Below, one piece after another: positions 50,466 through 62,444 of a stretch of 64,000 bases of DNA. Source of the stretch: Yponomeuta sedellus (taxonomy: Eukaryota > Arthropoda > Insecta > Lepidoptera > Yponomeutidae); the NCBI GenBank assembly GCA_934045075.1, contig OW203732.1, positions 13,494,201-13,558,200 on the forward strand. Direction: 5' to 3'. The translations under genes were made by a program, and so were the position numbers. Position 1 is the first letter of the stretch. Each line of letters opens with the position of its first letter. Below the pieces are notes generated by a model, which saw nothing but the letters and a program-made list of their open reading frames with translations, ran no database searches and had not been told where the DNA came from.

Positions 50466-51779
50466 AGAACACAAAAATAAGGAGAAGTGCCTTGTGGGCG
50501 TGGCACTGTCGCCCAACGTTAGCCCATTTGGGCTAACCTCTGCGAAACTTTAAAATATGGCCGTCAATCGCTTCGCGCCAGCCGTCGTAGTAACATCTGA
50601 GAAAAATGCCTAATTGCGCAGTGATTGCCTGCAGAAATCGCTGTGATACATGCTATTCAAAAACAAGGGTGTGTCTTTTCACCGTTAAACCGATTTTACC
50701 CACTATATTCGTCTTATAAACTATGAAAAATCATAATTATAATAATTTTATGTGCAATGTGCATCACATTACTAAGAACATAAATGGGACGTATTTATGA
50801 CATTGTAGTTACTCCACTGCTGTTTCTATATAGGATTTTCATGGAGGTTTGCTAACTAGGAAAAGCCAGCCCGCAGTGAACCGTCACGCAAATCTGATCA
50901 TTGTTCAATGCGATGTTTCGAGGTACGGCCGCATGTATTTGCCGCGAAATGTCAAATTCACCAGTAGGTCAGCTGGAGACATAGTGATGGGGTAGTTCCT
51001 TTCTTTTCAGACTGATTAAGTATCGATATTATTGAGACATTTATAATCGTTCGTCCAGACTTCCAAAATTACTAGAACCAATTATTGTAAGACTATGTAT
51101 CTAGTCTTATCGTCGACTATTGCCCGTGACTCCATCTGCGTAGACTTCAGCTTGCGTTCCTAAGGAAACTTTTATTTTAGTAGAAGGATTTTGTCTTATT
51201 AAAAACAGGCCTAGCTGCGATCATGTATTTCAAAAAGTTTCTAATAAAGATAAAGAAAAATACGAAAGAAAAATGGATCAAAATACAGAGGGTATGACTG
51301 ATTTCCTCTCAAATAAAGTACCATTTGCTCCATCTATTTTACAGAGAAGTGTTTCCAGATGCTAAAGTGGGGGAAAAAATATTTCCGTGGGCAGTTCCTA
51401 CTTTGAAAATACCAGTAATAACGAGTTCCATAAAGGTTGAGGTACCAGTATATTTAAAATCACGACATGGTTTAGAATATTCAATTATCACTTTATTCTA
51501 ATCTTCATTTCATATGGACGACGCATAACTCTCAAAAAGAAAGTGTTTCTAAAAAAACAAATCAGGTGATTTGGTTGTGGTACTAAATCATAGTCTTATA
51601 TATTTAATTTTTATGAGAGTTATGTTATAAATGAAATTCGATTATGTAATGAAAAACAAGTTAAATAAAGCATTTTCAGTATTTTAATAATTTATTTACC
51701 ATTTTAGATCCGACAAGTTCTCGAATGGAGACCACAATATGGTATGTCGGTACTTGCTTATATGTCATATCGGCAAGTG
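50466..51779. other. No assignable gene
   Basis: Unique sequence, partly GC-balanced (50480-50620), with no frames or repeats that I can support. Confidence 0.45.
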
Positions 51780-51935
51780 CAGCGACAAGATGGAGAGAAG
51801 ATCTCATCCTAGTCGAAGGAAGACGCTGGATGTAAGCCGCTTTCAACTGGTCTTTTTAGAAATCCATGGAGGAGGCCTATGTCCAGCAGTGGATATCTTG
51901 TGGCTGAATGATGACGATAATGAAAATATTCTCTG
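51780..51935 (+). pseudogene. LINE ORF2 C-terminal remnant
   Basis: The plus strand reads RWREDLILVEGRRWM, stop, and in a second frame GGGLCPAVDILW from TATGTCCAGCAGTGGATATC, then a TGATGA tail. Confidence 0.65.
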
Positions 51936-53461
51936 TAGGATTTCAGTTGGAGGCTGATTTTATTTTTTTAATGTTTCGAAAGTTTCTTTGAAATTTGTTT
52001 TGACAAGCTTACACAAGTTCTTCCTATTTACTGTATTTTTAATTAGGAAGTTACTTTATTTACAGGCCCATGATACATTTCAATCACAGCTATAAACATA
52101 TTCTTTAGTTAATCCTTATAATCCAAGCGTGGCTACTGATTTCCAATATATCGCTGTTACTCAGACAAGTGGCAATTTTTTCAGAAAAATGGTTGTTGTT
52201 CGAGTTTATACATGTGTTTATTCTATGTTTTATATAGCTGGGTGAATTATTTTCAGAGAATGAGAAAGTAATTGCTATTGTATTCTTAAAAAGTCAGCAC
52301 TTCATTCTTTCACCCAACAAAAACTGCTGTTAATTTACAGAGTCCTAACAGAGTTACCAATATTTAAAGCCAATTTGTAAATGGTAATGTAAGTGCATTT
52401 CACGTTACATTGGGATTCATATACTAAATAAAATACAAAGAAATATCCAAGATCCAGGTACAAATACGTCCCTGACCGTGGACATGCTCTTCACACAAAT
52501 ATTAGTTCTTTCCATTACCAGGATTCAAACCCAGAAGACCTAGCTTTCCGGACAGAGTCACTACCAAGTATGCTTCAGTGGTGTTCTGTCCAATAAATTT
52601 AACATATCGTATTAATATACAGTACAGGGGTCATCATCATTATCAAAATAATCAAATTCTATATCAGTAGAAAGCAAAGTTTGCGTCTTTATCATATACT
52701 GAAGCCACAAATACTGTCAAAAAGACACGTACTTAATAAATATTTACATTTCACAGGACTGTAAATTAAAATAGGATTATTTGTTTTAATAATATTGTTT
52801 TTGTAAATTTAACATGCTCTGTTTTTTGTATCATCCCAACACGAAGTATACTGTTAATAAATGAATAACCTCTCATCGGACAATTTTATCGATAGATGTA
52901 TTATTTGATACAAGTGTTCCATCCCTAAGGAGTTCACCGACGCTGTTGTTTACGTGTACGAGTGTATTCGTACAATTGTTTTTCATAGTGTGCGAACCAA
53001 TTAAAAGATTGGAACGCTAGTAAATGACTGGACAGACGTGTGCGTGAACCTTATATTTACAATATTGTGCATGTAATGAAAACGCACACATATTAAAAAG
53101 TGGCGACAGCGGTACCGGACTTATTTCGCGGCTAGGGCATATCAGACTCTAAGGCCTGGGTGACACGGCGCGCGCTTTATGTAGGAACCGTAACGTCTGG
53201 AGATAGTTGCCAGTTTCACCCTAAAATATTCCTAACAGTATCATAAAGATAGAGACATTTACGGTGTATTTTTAGGTACCTACGAAAGGATTTGTTTCTA
53301 ATTAATTTAACGAACTTGTAGAAGGAGCCTCAGGGTAATAAGAAAATGACGAAGAGTATTTTGAATTAATTGCTAACGAATACTTTTGAGACTCATATTG
53401 TAAATAGAAATGTTGCCTCAATGACGCACATAGCATCTTAAGTAGGTACTTTTAATTTTAA
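51936..53461. other. Mostly unassigned; one SINE P-like fragment
   Basis: At 52441-52575 the minus strand has a B-box-like GGTTTGAATCCTGG and GGATCTTGGATATT, resembling a diverged SINE P. The rest is unassigned. Confidence 0.4.
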
Positions 53462-54410
53462 CCCGCCATTGGTGACGTATATGTCTGAGAGACCGGGTGA
53501 CTCGAAAAATTCGAATAACTTTTTCGCCTGCCGTCTATTCGGGTTGCGATTTCGAGTAGCTGCCTCATTTTAAGTCCTAAACAGTCAGTGCCGCTCGTGG
53601 CTTCGCGGCGAACCCACGTTCCGGAGTTTTATTGCCAACCCGGTCCGTGAGACCGGCGTCACCAAACAAGTAAGTAAAATATTTACATGGAATTTAGCAC
53701 AGAATTTAAAAAATCTTAGAATAACATTAATACTTAGTACTATTGTTACTCTTATCTTAATTATTTTATTGAATGGTATTTGATTAATGTGATTTTTGTA
53801 TAATTTTATGGATAGTATTTTTTTAAAACATAATAAATATAGGTACAGATTCTTTTATCTAGTATGAAAAATTCGTTTCAGAATGTCGCACGAAAGAGAA
53901 CAGCGTCGTCTTGAGGCTCTTTTACAACAAGTTTTATCTGTCGAGGAAAGCCCACAGCAATCATCGGAGAGCGATGTACCTTATTGCAGAAGCTGTTTGA
54001 TCTCCCAAGAAGAGTGATTTTTGAGAATGCTTTTCTTTTTTTTTTTGTTAATAGGATATATTTTTTTGTTTAATTTCTAAGAGTATGCAATGTCATAAGA
54101 CTGACAAAGGCTGATTTAAGTACAAAAAGTTAAATACTGTTACTAATTTCGAAATTTTTAAAATATATGCGTATAACCATAGTGTTTTTTAGTGTTTTAA
54201 GTATAATTGTTTAATTCGTAATAAACAAGCTGTGATTTAATTATTTTTTGTGTTTCTTGCCAAACATATGTTTATAATTAATTAATTAATTAATTAAACC
54301 TAAACTAACTAAAAGTAGGATAACTAGTTAATGGTTGGCCAAATCATGGGTCTGTGAGACCGGCGTCACCAATGTTGTAAGTGAAACTGACGTCACCAAT
54401 GGCGGGTTAA
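53458..54410 (+). mobile_element. piggyBac-like deletion derivative
   Basis: The element is 53462-54406 (945 bp) with perfect 16-bp TIRs CCCGCCATTGGTGACG and CGTCACCAATGGCGGG, flanked by TTAA at 53458-53461 and 54407-54410. CCC/GGG ends and a TTAA target are diagnostic of piggyBac. Subterminal GTGAGACCGGCGTCACCAA occurs near both ends. It keeps a 5' intron (donor AACAA/GTAAGTA at 53670, acceptor TTTCAG ending at 53881) and a 44-residue frame, but no transposase core. Confidence 0.9.
53883..54017 (+). pseudogene. piggyBac-like transposase terminus remnant, 44 aa
   Basis: Two bases after a splice acceptor, the frame reads MSHEREQRRLEALLQQVL, an acidic SVEESPQQSSESDV, then PYCRSCLISQEE and TGA. 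The first part looks like a piggyBac N-terminus. The Cys-containing end may be what is left of the Cys-rich C-terminus after a large internal deletion; that second point is inference. The catalytic DDD core is missing. Confidence 0.6.
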
Positions 54411-55889
54411 GTACTTATTTAAGATAAGATAAGTTAACTGCATCAAAATTTTTATTTAGTCAGAAAAAAATTACGGCCGCTTATGACGCAAAAAAGTAAA
54501 TTTCATTTCTTAAGGGAGTCAAAATTCCCGTTGACTACGAAATTCGGCAAGTAATATTGTCGTATACTTCAAAAACAGGAATAAATTCTAAAAGCTATAG
54601 GTAGATTTGTAATTAAATAGAATGTAAGTACCTACCTAAAAATTTGTACGGAACCCTTGATGCGCATCTCCAATTTGCATTTGGGCGCTAATTTATCATA
54701 AAGACAGCCAATAACAGGACAGTGATTTAGGACGAGATGATCTGACTAACAATGCTAAAGTTACTGGCTTATTACTATCACAGTTTGATAAGAGTAACAA
54801 ATGTTTAAATTAGTTTCTTAATGGATACTCAGACACATCTGGAAAGAGACTGCTTACCAACAATAACACTGATGCAAGATTAAATATTTAAACGAAGGAC
54901 AAACTTGCGTCGTTACCCCGACTGTCATAGTAGAAATCTCATCTTACTCCCTGCAGAATGACAGAAGGCAAGGCAAAATTTAATTTCACTTTTGCTTGCT
55001 TACCCAGCGTCAAAGTAACATAAAATAAAACGTCATGTAAATTTTCTTGGGCGTGATTTCATACAGCTATTGTGTACAGTAATGAAACTTAAAGTGGATT
55101 CCGTCTGACGGGCGCCTCCTGAGACGGTAGCCTCCGCCAGCGGTTATTCCATTGGTTTGATATTAGCACCTATGCATCGCGTGATAGGAGCTGCATAGGT
55201 TGTACCTTCCAAATGATTAAGAAACAATAATTTTCCGCTTTCAGACTTATATGACTCAAAACGTTTGCAATGGGCCATAGGCGAGGCGCGTCGAGAACAC
55301 ATCTGCGACTGAACGCAAAGGATTGGCCTACTATACAAGTCAACCGCTTATCAACCTTTATATTTTTGCAAAACGGTAAAGTCGCTCTTGAGAGGCTGAC
55401 CCTAAGTTCTCGAGTTTGGTGTCTATAAAACATAATTTACAGCATCACTTTTGGAAAAACGTCCTAGTAAAAAATACTTTAGTTTTCAACCTAAATTATG
55501 AAGGTTTGTAACTGTTCAGAAGCAGAATTCACGGTTATAACGCTTGACTGTATTAGTTTTATTGTACAGTGGAGACTCTACCTTTTTTATCAAATATTTA
55601 GTTTATCCTTAATATTAATTTGTTACCGCACACGTGCAAAATTTGATGTCCTGAATAGTAATAATTCACGTTTTCAAAAAGCGAATGATTTATTTTCTTC
55701 AAAAATAGCACCATAAATGTATAGAATACAAACAGAATAAAACTAATAGAATAAAAATTCGGAACTTAAGGCATGTAAGTAGACAAGTTGCTAAGTTTTA
55801 TTATATATTAGGAATTAATCTTATGATGAGTAATCGTCTGAAGTACTCGAATAACTTAAGTTTCACCGGCCTTTCCGCAAATACTTAAA
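54411..55889. other. No assignable gene
   Basis: A common repeat fragment (TTTGTACGGAACCCTTGATG) is at about 54647. Two overlapping minus-strand frames near 55144-55433 have no recognisable motif. Confidence 0.45.
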
Positions 55890-56465
55890 ATAAGATAAGA
55901 TAAGAATATTCTTTATTGTACACCAGAGCACATATTATAAAACATGTAAAGATACAAAGTACAATTGGCGGCCTTATTGCTAAAAGCAATTTCTTCCAGA
56001 TAACCTTACGACGGAAAGTTGCTGGAGGAAATAAGAGACGGGTAGTCGGTGCAAATATAAATATATTAATACACTACTCATATAAATAACAATATACCCA
56101 CATAAACAGTTACATACATAGTTATGATAAACTTACATTAATACGTTATAATAACAATCTACGCGATGAGGAAATAAATACAATATTGTGTACCTACCTA
56201 TATAGAGACATACGGAAAAGACAAAATGAAAAGGACAATGCACGAATACTAAACTTGCAGGGACAGATAAAAATCCTTAACCTTGCTTTTAAAGACAGCT
56301 GAGGAAGGAGAGCGCCTTATTGATACAGGAAGATCATTCCACAGAGTGGCCGTTACGGTAAACGAGTCGCTGAAGAACCTCGTCGAGTGAGTTGGAGTCT
56401 TCAGCGACATATTCAAGTCAGACCTTAATGCCCGGCTGTGGGAATCACCGAGGTAGGTAAAGCGC
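55890..56465 (-). pseudogene. LINE ORF2 C-terminus plus 3' UTR
   Basis: The minus strand is open from about 56465: RFTYLGDSHSRALRSDLN, THSTRFFSDSFTVTATLWND, LPVSIRRSPSSAVFKSKVKD, then LSLQV and a stop at about 56260. LWNDLP...FKSKV is the conserved end of Jockey/CR1-type LINE proteins. A roughly 360-bp 3' untranslated region follows with AATAAAGAATATTC and the TTATC tail. This copy gives the parent sequence for the tails at 7000, 15822 and 43345. Confidence 0.82.
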
Positions 56466-57169
56466 GTAATACTTACTTTTGTTTGCGTCTAAGCATTTTG
56501 TACTTACTTAGGTACGTCGTTACCGTCTTTCCTGGTTTCAATCTTAGAGTATACAGGCTTCAATACAAATATTTACTTCTATTACACGCTTCATAGAAAA
56601 TCTAAATATTATTTCGCTAGCGTCTTTGTCTTATTCGTATGGGAATTTCATTCATACTTTCAATATGTTTCCGTCTGAATGAAGATATTTCCAATAAGTA
56701 TCCGTCCCGGGTTGTGTCGCTGCGATTTTATTTTGTAAGGCGATGTGCAGGGCTTCTTTTGCTGTCGTCTGGAATTGTGACACTTCTAGTAGAACCAATC
56801 TGTATCAGATCTATACTTCTGTCTTCTGTCATGGTTGTATTATTTTTTCTAGCTGTGCAATAAAGTATTCTCTATCTGTCTCTACAAACATTATAAGGAT
56901 AAATCTGTTCTCAGGAATTGAGCTGCTATGGTGTAGTGCTTACGATAATTTTAGCTAAAAAAAGTTGATATGTTTGTAAGATTGCATGTAAAACGTAATC
57001 TCCGAAAGTACTGATCTGATTTAAAAATTGCTATGGATAGACTAATTTGCCAACCATGCGAACGTAGTCGTGGTACTTAATATTATATATGTGAAAGTTT
57101 GTGAAGATATTTGTTACTCAATTGTGCAATATCGACTAAACGGTTTTATATCTAAGTAGAGATAGACAA
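56466..57169. other. No assignable gene
   Basis: Unique sequence with two short overlapping plus-strand frames near 56640-56960, without motifs. Confidence 0.4.
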
Positions 57170-57512
57170 AGGTACTTCGTAGCACGCTGACTGTAAAATG
57201 TAAGGTCTAGGGTTCGATCCCCGGCCGGGTCAAACTAGGCAACGAACTTTTCTAATTTGTCTCGGGTCTTGGATGTTATCTATGTATTTATTATATCTAT
57301 CGTCGAGTTAGCACCAAGTCATTAAGTTGTACTCAGTACGTATAGGTCTAAGGAGATCTGTGTAATATCGTTATCGTTATCAACCCTTGTATGTCCCCAC
57401 TGCTGGGGCACGGGTCTCTTCCTGCATTGCAGGAAGGTTGCGCCATACTCCACTACGGGGTCAAGTCCGGGTTGGTCTGTGTAATATGTCCATGAATATT
57501 TATTTATTTATA
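57170..57512 (+). mobile_element. SINE P split by a truncated SINE B
   Basis: The SINE P head (GTCTAGGGTTCGATCCCCGG), the body GGTCTTGGATGTTATCTATG and the tail ATGAATATTTATTTATTTA are interrupted at 57369-57475. The 107-bp insert is the SINE B 3' end on the minus strand, flanked by TCTGTGTAATAT at 57357-57368 and 57476-57487. Confidence 0.88.
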
Positions 57513-57515
57513 TCC

Positions 57516-58090
57516 CTGTTATGGGTTCCCGTGTGATTCTAAGGATACTTTCAAACTTGAAGTGAAATAAAGACACTGATAGGTTTGTGGATGAGCAACT
57601 AGTCGCTGTAACTAGCAGTGCTCGTTATTTTGCCTTCCTGTTACATAGTTCACAAGAATTTTCTTTAGTGATCAATATCAATATCGTCTTTTTGCTAAAT
57701 ATTATCTCGAGTAAAGTAGGACGTACAAAACGACACTTGTTTATAAAATACCAAAATTAAAAAAATACATTTAGTTGCGTTAAACAAAAAAAAAAAGAAA
57801 AAAGGTAATGTTGAAAATCACAACAGTTGAAAATTAAATTTAGTTGCAAAACCTTCGTCAAATAGAAATGGAAAAGTAATGCAAAAAAATCGCAACAGTA
57901 AATCCAAACAAAGAAATCACTAAGAGAATAAGCCGCCCCGGGACATACCCGGCCCAAAGGTTCCTAAAACGCTGGCGGCGTCACGGACATATAAACTTAA
58001 CCGGTTCTCATAAATACCTCATAAACTCCTCTTATTGAAAAATATAGTGTAAATTAAACGTAGGTTAACTCAGCGTAGGTCCAATGTAGG
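57516..58090. other. AT-rich; second copy of the unassigned peptide tail
   Basis: At about 57945-57995 the minus strand encodes AASVLGTFGPGMSRGG, the same peptide as at 2657-2845, with an A-rich stretch after it. Nothing else is assigned. Confidence 0.45.
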
Positions 58091-58230
58091 TCAACGTGGC
58101 ACGCAATTCGTATGCCACTTCCGTTGACTTGTCATAATCGAAACTGAACTCTGTGATTGAAACACCTCTTAGTGACACATGTTGTGTAGATTGAAAGGTC
58201 AACGTGACACACAATTCGTTTGCCACTTCG
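58091..58230. repeat. Two 33-bp direct repeats
   Basis: GGTCAACGTGGCACGCAATT starts one unit near 58091 and GGTCAACGTGACACACAATT starts the other near 58197. They differ at about four positions and are 106 bp apart. Confidence 0.7.
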
Positions 58231-59428
58231 GACAAAACACTTCGTGACGAAACCTGCGGTTGCGTTGACTCCAAACACATTGATTTGTTTTTTGCCAAAA
58301 ATGAGTTCTTCCTGTAATTGATCCGTTGATAATAAGCGTATGAAATTATTCCTCATTAGTCACGGCCTAGTTACGTCCGCCGTTTTCTCTTTTATATTTA
58401 TTTGTGTCTTTGTAGTAGCAATATTACTGGCTAACCGTGAAAGAAAAAATCTTGAGAAAATCTCAGTACATCGGGTGTTTGCATACCTTAGCGCTTGATA
58501 TCGCAACTTGCAGTGGTGGTGATGTTGCCCATACTTTCGTTTTGAGAGAAGGCCTGCGCCCCATAAACGATTGTATATGTTGCTGTTGATGTAACGTCCG
58601 ATCAAAGTAATACTGTATAATTTAGCTTAAGTAAGCCCCACTAAAGGACACAGACCTTTTTTCAGAGAGAGAGAGAAATACTACGGGTTTATTGACCATA
58701 CGTCAGCGTCAGCAGTTAGCGTCGCAAAGTTCTGGGCCGAAACTGTTGAATGGACTGAAGAAAATTGTTTGCCATAGACACGCTGAGAAGGAGAGTGACC
58801 ATTTTATTGGTAAAACATTATAAATACTAATTAATTAATAACCAAAAATAAGGCCAGTAACAGTTGTCCACAATTTACCAACAAAATAATACAACAAACG
58901 TGTTGGCGCAGAGAACTCGATGGACAATTCTTTAAAAAATGTTTGGTAGTCAAATATTGTACCTATGCATTTTGGAGTACATCTAAAGTATTACGATCCC
59001 TGCACGGGCATTTTAAAGCGCTAAGGTATATGAGTTATCTGAAATCTTAGCCAATACGAAATAATTTCTCAATTATTAAGTGATTATCTTTCTATACAAT
59101 CAATTAATTTCTTTCCCTTAAATTTAAGCCGAGAGCCAATTTCGGCTCTTCAATTAAAATGGAAGATTGCTTTCCACTTTTATTTTTACCACAAATCAGC
59201 GGCAAAGTAGGCAATAAGGCGACAAAATTGATCACAATTTTTCGGCCATTTGTCGGATCAATGAGGGAAAACCTTTCTCTCTCGGAGGCCCACTTTCTTT
59301 TTGTTTCAATTTTATTTGACAGTTCAATGGTGCTGGCTACAGTATTTATTTTCTAATTTATTTCCTCCTACCAGTACAAGGACTCTACACGAATTGGGTT
59401 ACGAGTATAATGATTTTACAATATTGAG
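58231..59428. other. No assignable gene
   Basis: Unique sequence; a short GA tract at 58663-58675. No supported feature. Confidence 0.4.
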
Positions 59429-60011
59429 TACAGTCTGTTACGAGTAGCTTTTAGAATATACCTCGGCTACTATCGGATATATTCGTGTAATAGAAATATC
59501 GAAACTATTATGACACGTAATTTAGAAATCGGAACTAATAATAGTGTATTCTATGAAGTGCTAGTGGCCTAGCGGAACCAAGTGATTGGAATCAATCACT
59601 TGGGTTAAGCAACAACAGGCGCGGTCAGGTACTGGATGGGTGACCGTCCTGTGACTACTGCTATTGGCATTTTTGCCGAGCGCTTCTGTGCTTCGCAACG
59701 CACGCTAAGCCGTTGGTGCCGGCCGTCATGTAATGGCAGTCGTTAAGCCATTTTGGAGGCGGCTTGATACTTCTAAGGCCCGCTACTGTCTTACAATCCT
59801 CCACCAGCCCGGACTTAGCCCCCGTGGTGAAGTATGGCTTAACCTTTCTGCGATGCAGAAAGAGACCCGTGCCCCAGGGACATACAAGGGTTGATATCGA
59901 TGAGTGTATTACACTCATACTATTACATTAGTAGTACAACACTCGTGTGCTTTCGGTAAAAACCGAGCCACTCTAGAGCCCGAGGTATGTTCTAAAAGAT
60001 AACAGACTATA
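59429..60011. mobile_element. MITE J2 (TA target) split by SINE B
   Basis: The element is 59431-60009; ends CAGTCTGTTACGAGTAGC and TCTAAAAGATAACAGACTA, TA at 59429-59430 and 60010-60011. Inverted relative to J1 at 3336. A full SINE B sits inside. Confidence 0.78.
59543..59910 (+). mobile_element. SINE B in MITE J2, 8-bp duplication
   Basis: The insert 59551-59902 has the 5S-like TTAAGCAACAACAGGCGCGG and GGATGGGTGACCGTCC and ends ACATACAAGGGTTGATATCG. AGTGTATT at 59543-59550 and 59903-59910 flanks it. Confidence 0.85.
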
Positions 60012-61382
60012 ATTAAGTTAGTACCTACAGTTTACTTGAATTTGGAAGTAATTTGTACATTGTGATTAACATTTGCTGTACTAAGATAAAAATACAAGAA
60101 GAAATTAAAAAAATCAATCACCATAACGCGTATATATTAAAAACCTGTTTAGAGGCTAAAAAGCGTTTATATTACTTGATAAAAGTAAGATACTTTTTCA
60201 GAAAAAAAGCGAAGAAATCACAGGGAACCCTTAGTAACGCAAATTGCATTCGATCGACCACTGCATTTTGGAGCTCGCGTCGTATTCCAATTTCAAACAT
60301 GTACTGGGTGATTTAAGCGCCCAAAACGGTCAATTGCACGAAACCAAAAATTATAGGGCCGCGACCATTTGGTCGCCAATTCTATTCATTGCTAGTCGCT
60401 CACTATGCACAGACGATTAACCATTTCAGTTGTTCAGCTTCCAGCGGTTATGCTTGGTAACTTTTGCAGCCTTCGCGAGCCATCCGACTCAAATAGAATG
60501 AATTGACTTCAAATTGAGATTGAGTGATTTCTTGATCATGTGTAAACATACCCTAAATTCAGTAATTTAAAAATGCTCTGAACCAGTGTTCAGAGCATTT
60601 TTAAGGATTTATTGTAAAAATCCTATGAACTTTACTTATAAACCCACGCCGCAATCAAGAAAAAATCTTAAGGTCAATTGCCAGAAGAATGCGGATGACG
60701 TCATCAGTGCGCCTAATGCGCTTTCTGTAGTTTCCCAACACGTGGGCAATGCGAATTTATATGCCTGCGCGATGGGCAAAGGAATGGAAAATCTTTCGGC
60801 GCGGCCTATTCTATTGGCGTATGAGACAAGTGTGCGTTCGCTTTTAATATTGATGTATTGTGCCTTACCTGTAATGAACTTGCATGTGCATACCTTTTTG
60901 TAGTGGAATTATGTCGCCCTCAGGGTATACCAGTCCACTGCTGGACACAAACCTCCCCTAAAGAGCACCACGTTGTGCTATAATAGGGGAATGATATGTT
61001 AAATAAAAATATGAACCGCCAAAACGTTGCAAAAATTGCTAAAATAATGCTGTATACCATTCGACGACGTAGAATCCTTCTCCAAACCATAGTTTCCACG
61101 CTTCCTATTAGTCATACCAATAACACCTAATTACGGGCATTAGTTACTTCAACGATTCATCGTCTCACAACTGGCTGGGTCAAAAACATGATTTGGCAGG
61201 AAGCCCTAAAAATACAGGACAACGGGAGATATTTGAGGGCTTGGGCGTTGAGTAAACAGAACGGACGATCATTCCACGGACGCAGATGGCGTCTACCGGA
61301 TTATGTTGGTAAAATTCAATAATCTTCCTTCGGCCATCTGAGGAGGACAGCCATTGCTCTTTTTCCCTGAGGTATCCGCCTA
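60012..61382. other. No assignable gene; fragments and a hairpin
   Basis: A 25-bp SINE A fragment is at 60138-60162 (minus), a perfect hairpin at 60567-60604, and a LINE-tail fragment (TCCACTGCTGGACACAAACC, minus) at about 60915-60990. A 100-codon frame near 60600-60903 has no recognisable motif. Confidence 0.45.
60567..60604. repeat. Perfect 17-bp inverted repeat, 4-nt loop
   Basis: TTAAAAATGCTCTGAAC and GTTCAGAGCATTTTTAA around CAGT. Confidence 0.95.
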
Positions 61383-61670
61383 CGAAAGCAAAAGAGGTTT
61401 TGTGTTTCGCGCATATACATTTTATTAAGGCGCCTTGGGCTTCTAACTAACGTCACCAATGGGAAAAAACATCATAACTTTTTTATAATACGTTTTTACC
61501 CAAAAATGAAAATATAAAAATATGTGTCACAGTTGTTAAGATTTCTCATTTTTAGACAAAAACGTATTATAAAACAAGTAACGATTGTTTTTCCATTGGT
61601 GGCGCTAGGCAACCCGAGGCGCCTTAACAAAATGTATTGCGCGAAACAAAAAACCTCTTTTGCTTTTGTA
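61381..61670. mobile_element. Long-TIR MITE (TA target)
   Basis: The element is 61383-61668, flanked by TA on both sides. The terminal arms of about 125 bp are inverted with roughly 80% identity by eye (GCAAAAGAGGTTTT, GTTTCGCGCA, AAGGCGCCT, CACCAATGG are shared). Only about 35 bp lie between the arms. It can fold almost entirely into a hairpin. Confidence 0.82.
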
Positions 61671-61812
61671 GAAAGGTTTTTAACCACTGACCACGCGGAT
61701 GCCGTTGGTTTCCAAATCTCACAAATAAGGCGACCAATAATAATGATTACGAATGACTCGCTGCGCATAGTTGTGATTTCCCCTCCTGCATTTCAGGCAT
61801 TTTGCCACTATT

Positions 61813-61915
61813 AAGGTAACTTCCAAAGCAGACGTAATGCGTCTAAGGCATTTTGCTACTAAGACTTAATGCGATTTAGGTAATTTGCAAAGAAGACATA
61901 ATGCGTCCAAGGCAA
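61813..61915. repeat. Imperfect tandem duplication
   Basis: AAAGCAGACGTAATGCGTCT and AAAGAAGACATAATGCGTCC lie in two units about 56 bp apart, each followed by AAGGCA. Confidence 0.65.
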
Positions 61916-62024
61916 TAAGATACTTCGGCGTTTTACTTTTTAGATGACCTGTTCAGGAGGGGTGATGTCATGGTCAATTTTAACGGTGGACGACAGCTGT
62001 AAGAAAACCAACGTAACATTTTAT

Positions 62025-62165
62025 GTAGCCTATCAACGCCGTACTGCAGGGCACAGGCCTTTACTCAATGAGAGTATGGGCTTTTTACCACGCGTGCCCA
62101 CCGCGGATTGGCAATTTCAAGCGTTTACGTATTTGAACACCTCAGACACTCAAGTTTCCTTGCGT
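62025..62165 (+). repeat. Repeat Q
   Basis: Shares CTGCAGGGCACAGGCC and ACCACGCGTGCCCACCGCGG with 21225-21335. Confidence 0.65.
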
Positions 62166-62210
62166 TGTTTTCGTTCACAGTTAGCGAGTGGTATTGAATG
62201 AATGAATAAA

Positions 62211-62325
62211 AAATCTTTATTGCACTGAAAACAAATTTGTACAAAGGCGAGCTTAATAATAGATAGTATTTTCTTCCAGCTAACCGACGATAATGCGGAC
62301 AGTGGAAGGGTAGTGCCAGTAAACA
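62211..62325 (-). repeat. LINE 3' end, third family
   Basis: The minus strand reads GTTAGCTGGAAGAAAATACT, CTCGCCTTTGTACAAATTTG and ends CAATAAAGATTTTT. Confidence 0.55.
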
Positions 62326-62444
62326 ATATAATATAGGAATCATTTATTACATAACCTAGGTTAACTAAATATTACAAATTGCTACTATAACGCTACAAAT
62401 GTATATAAATATGTATGTATATAAAATGTAGGTATAGAAAACAA

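Noticed and set aside
53095..53125. LTR end and primer-binding site (TGGCGACAGCGG)
   Set aside because: It resembles a tRNA-Arg primer site, but no matching LTR, terminal CA or second copy was found nearby.
60586..60903. 105-codon frame as a gene
   Set aside because: It begins inside a hairpin, lacks a supported start and shows no recognisable domain.
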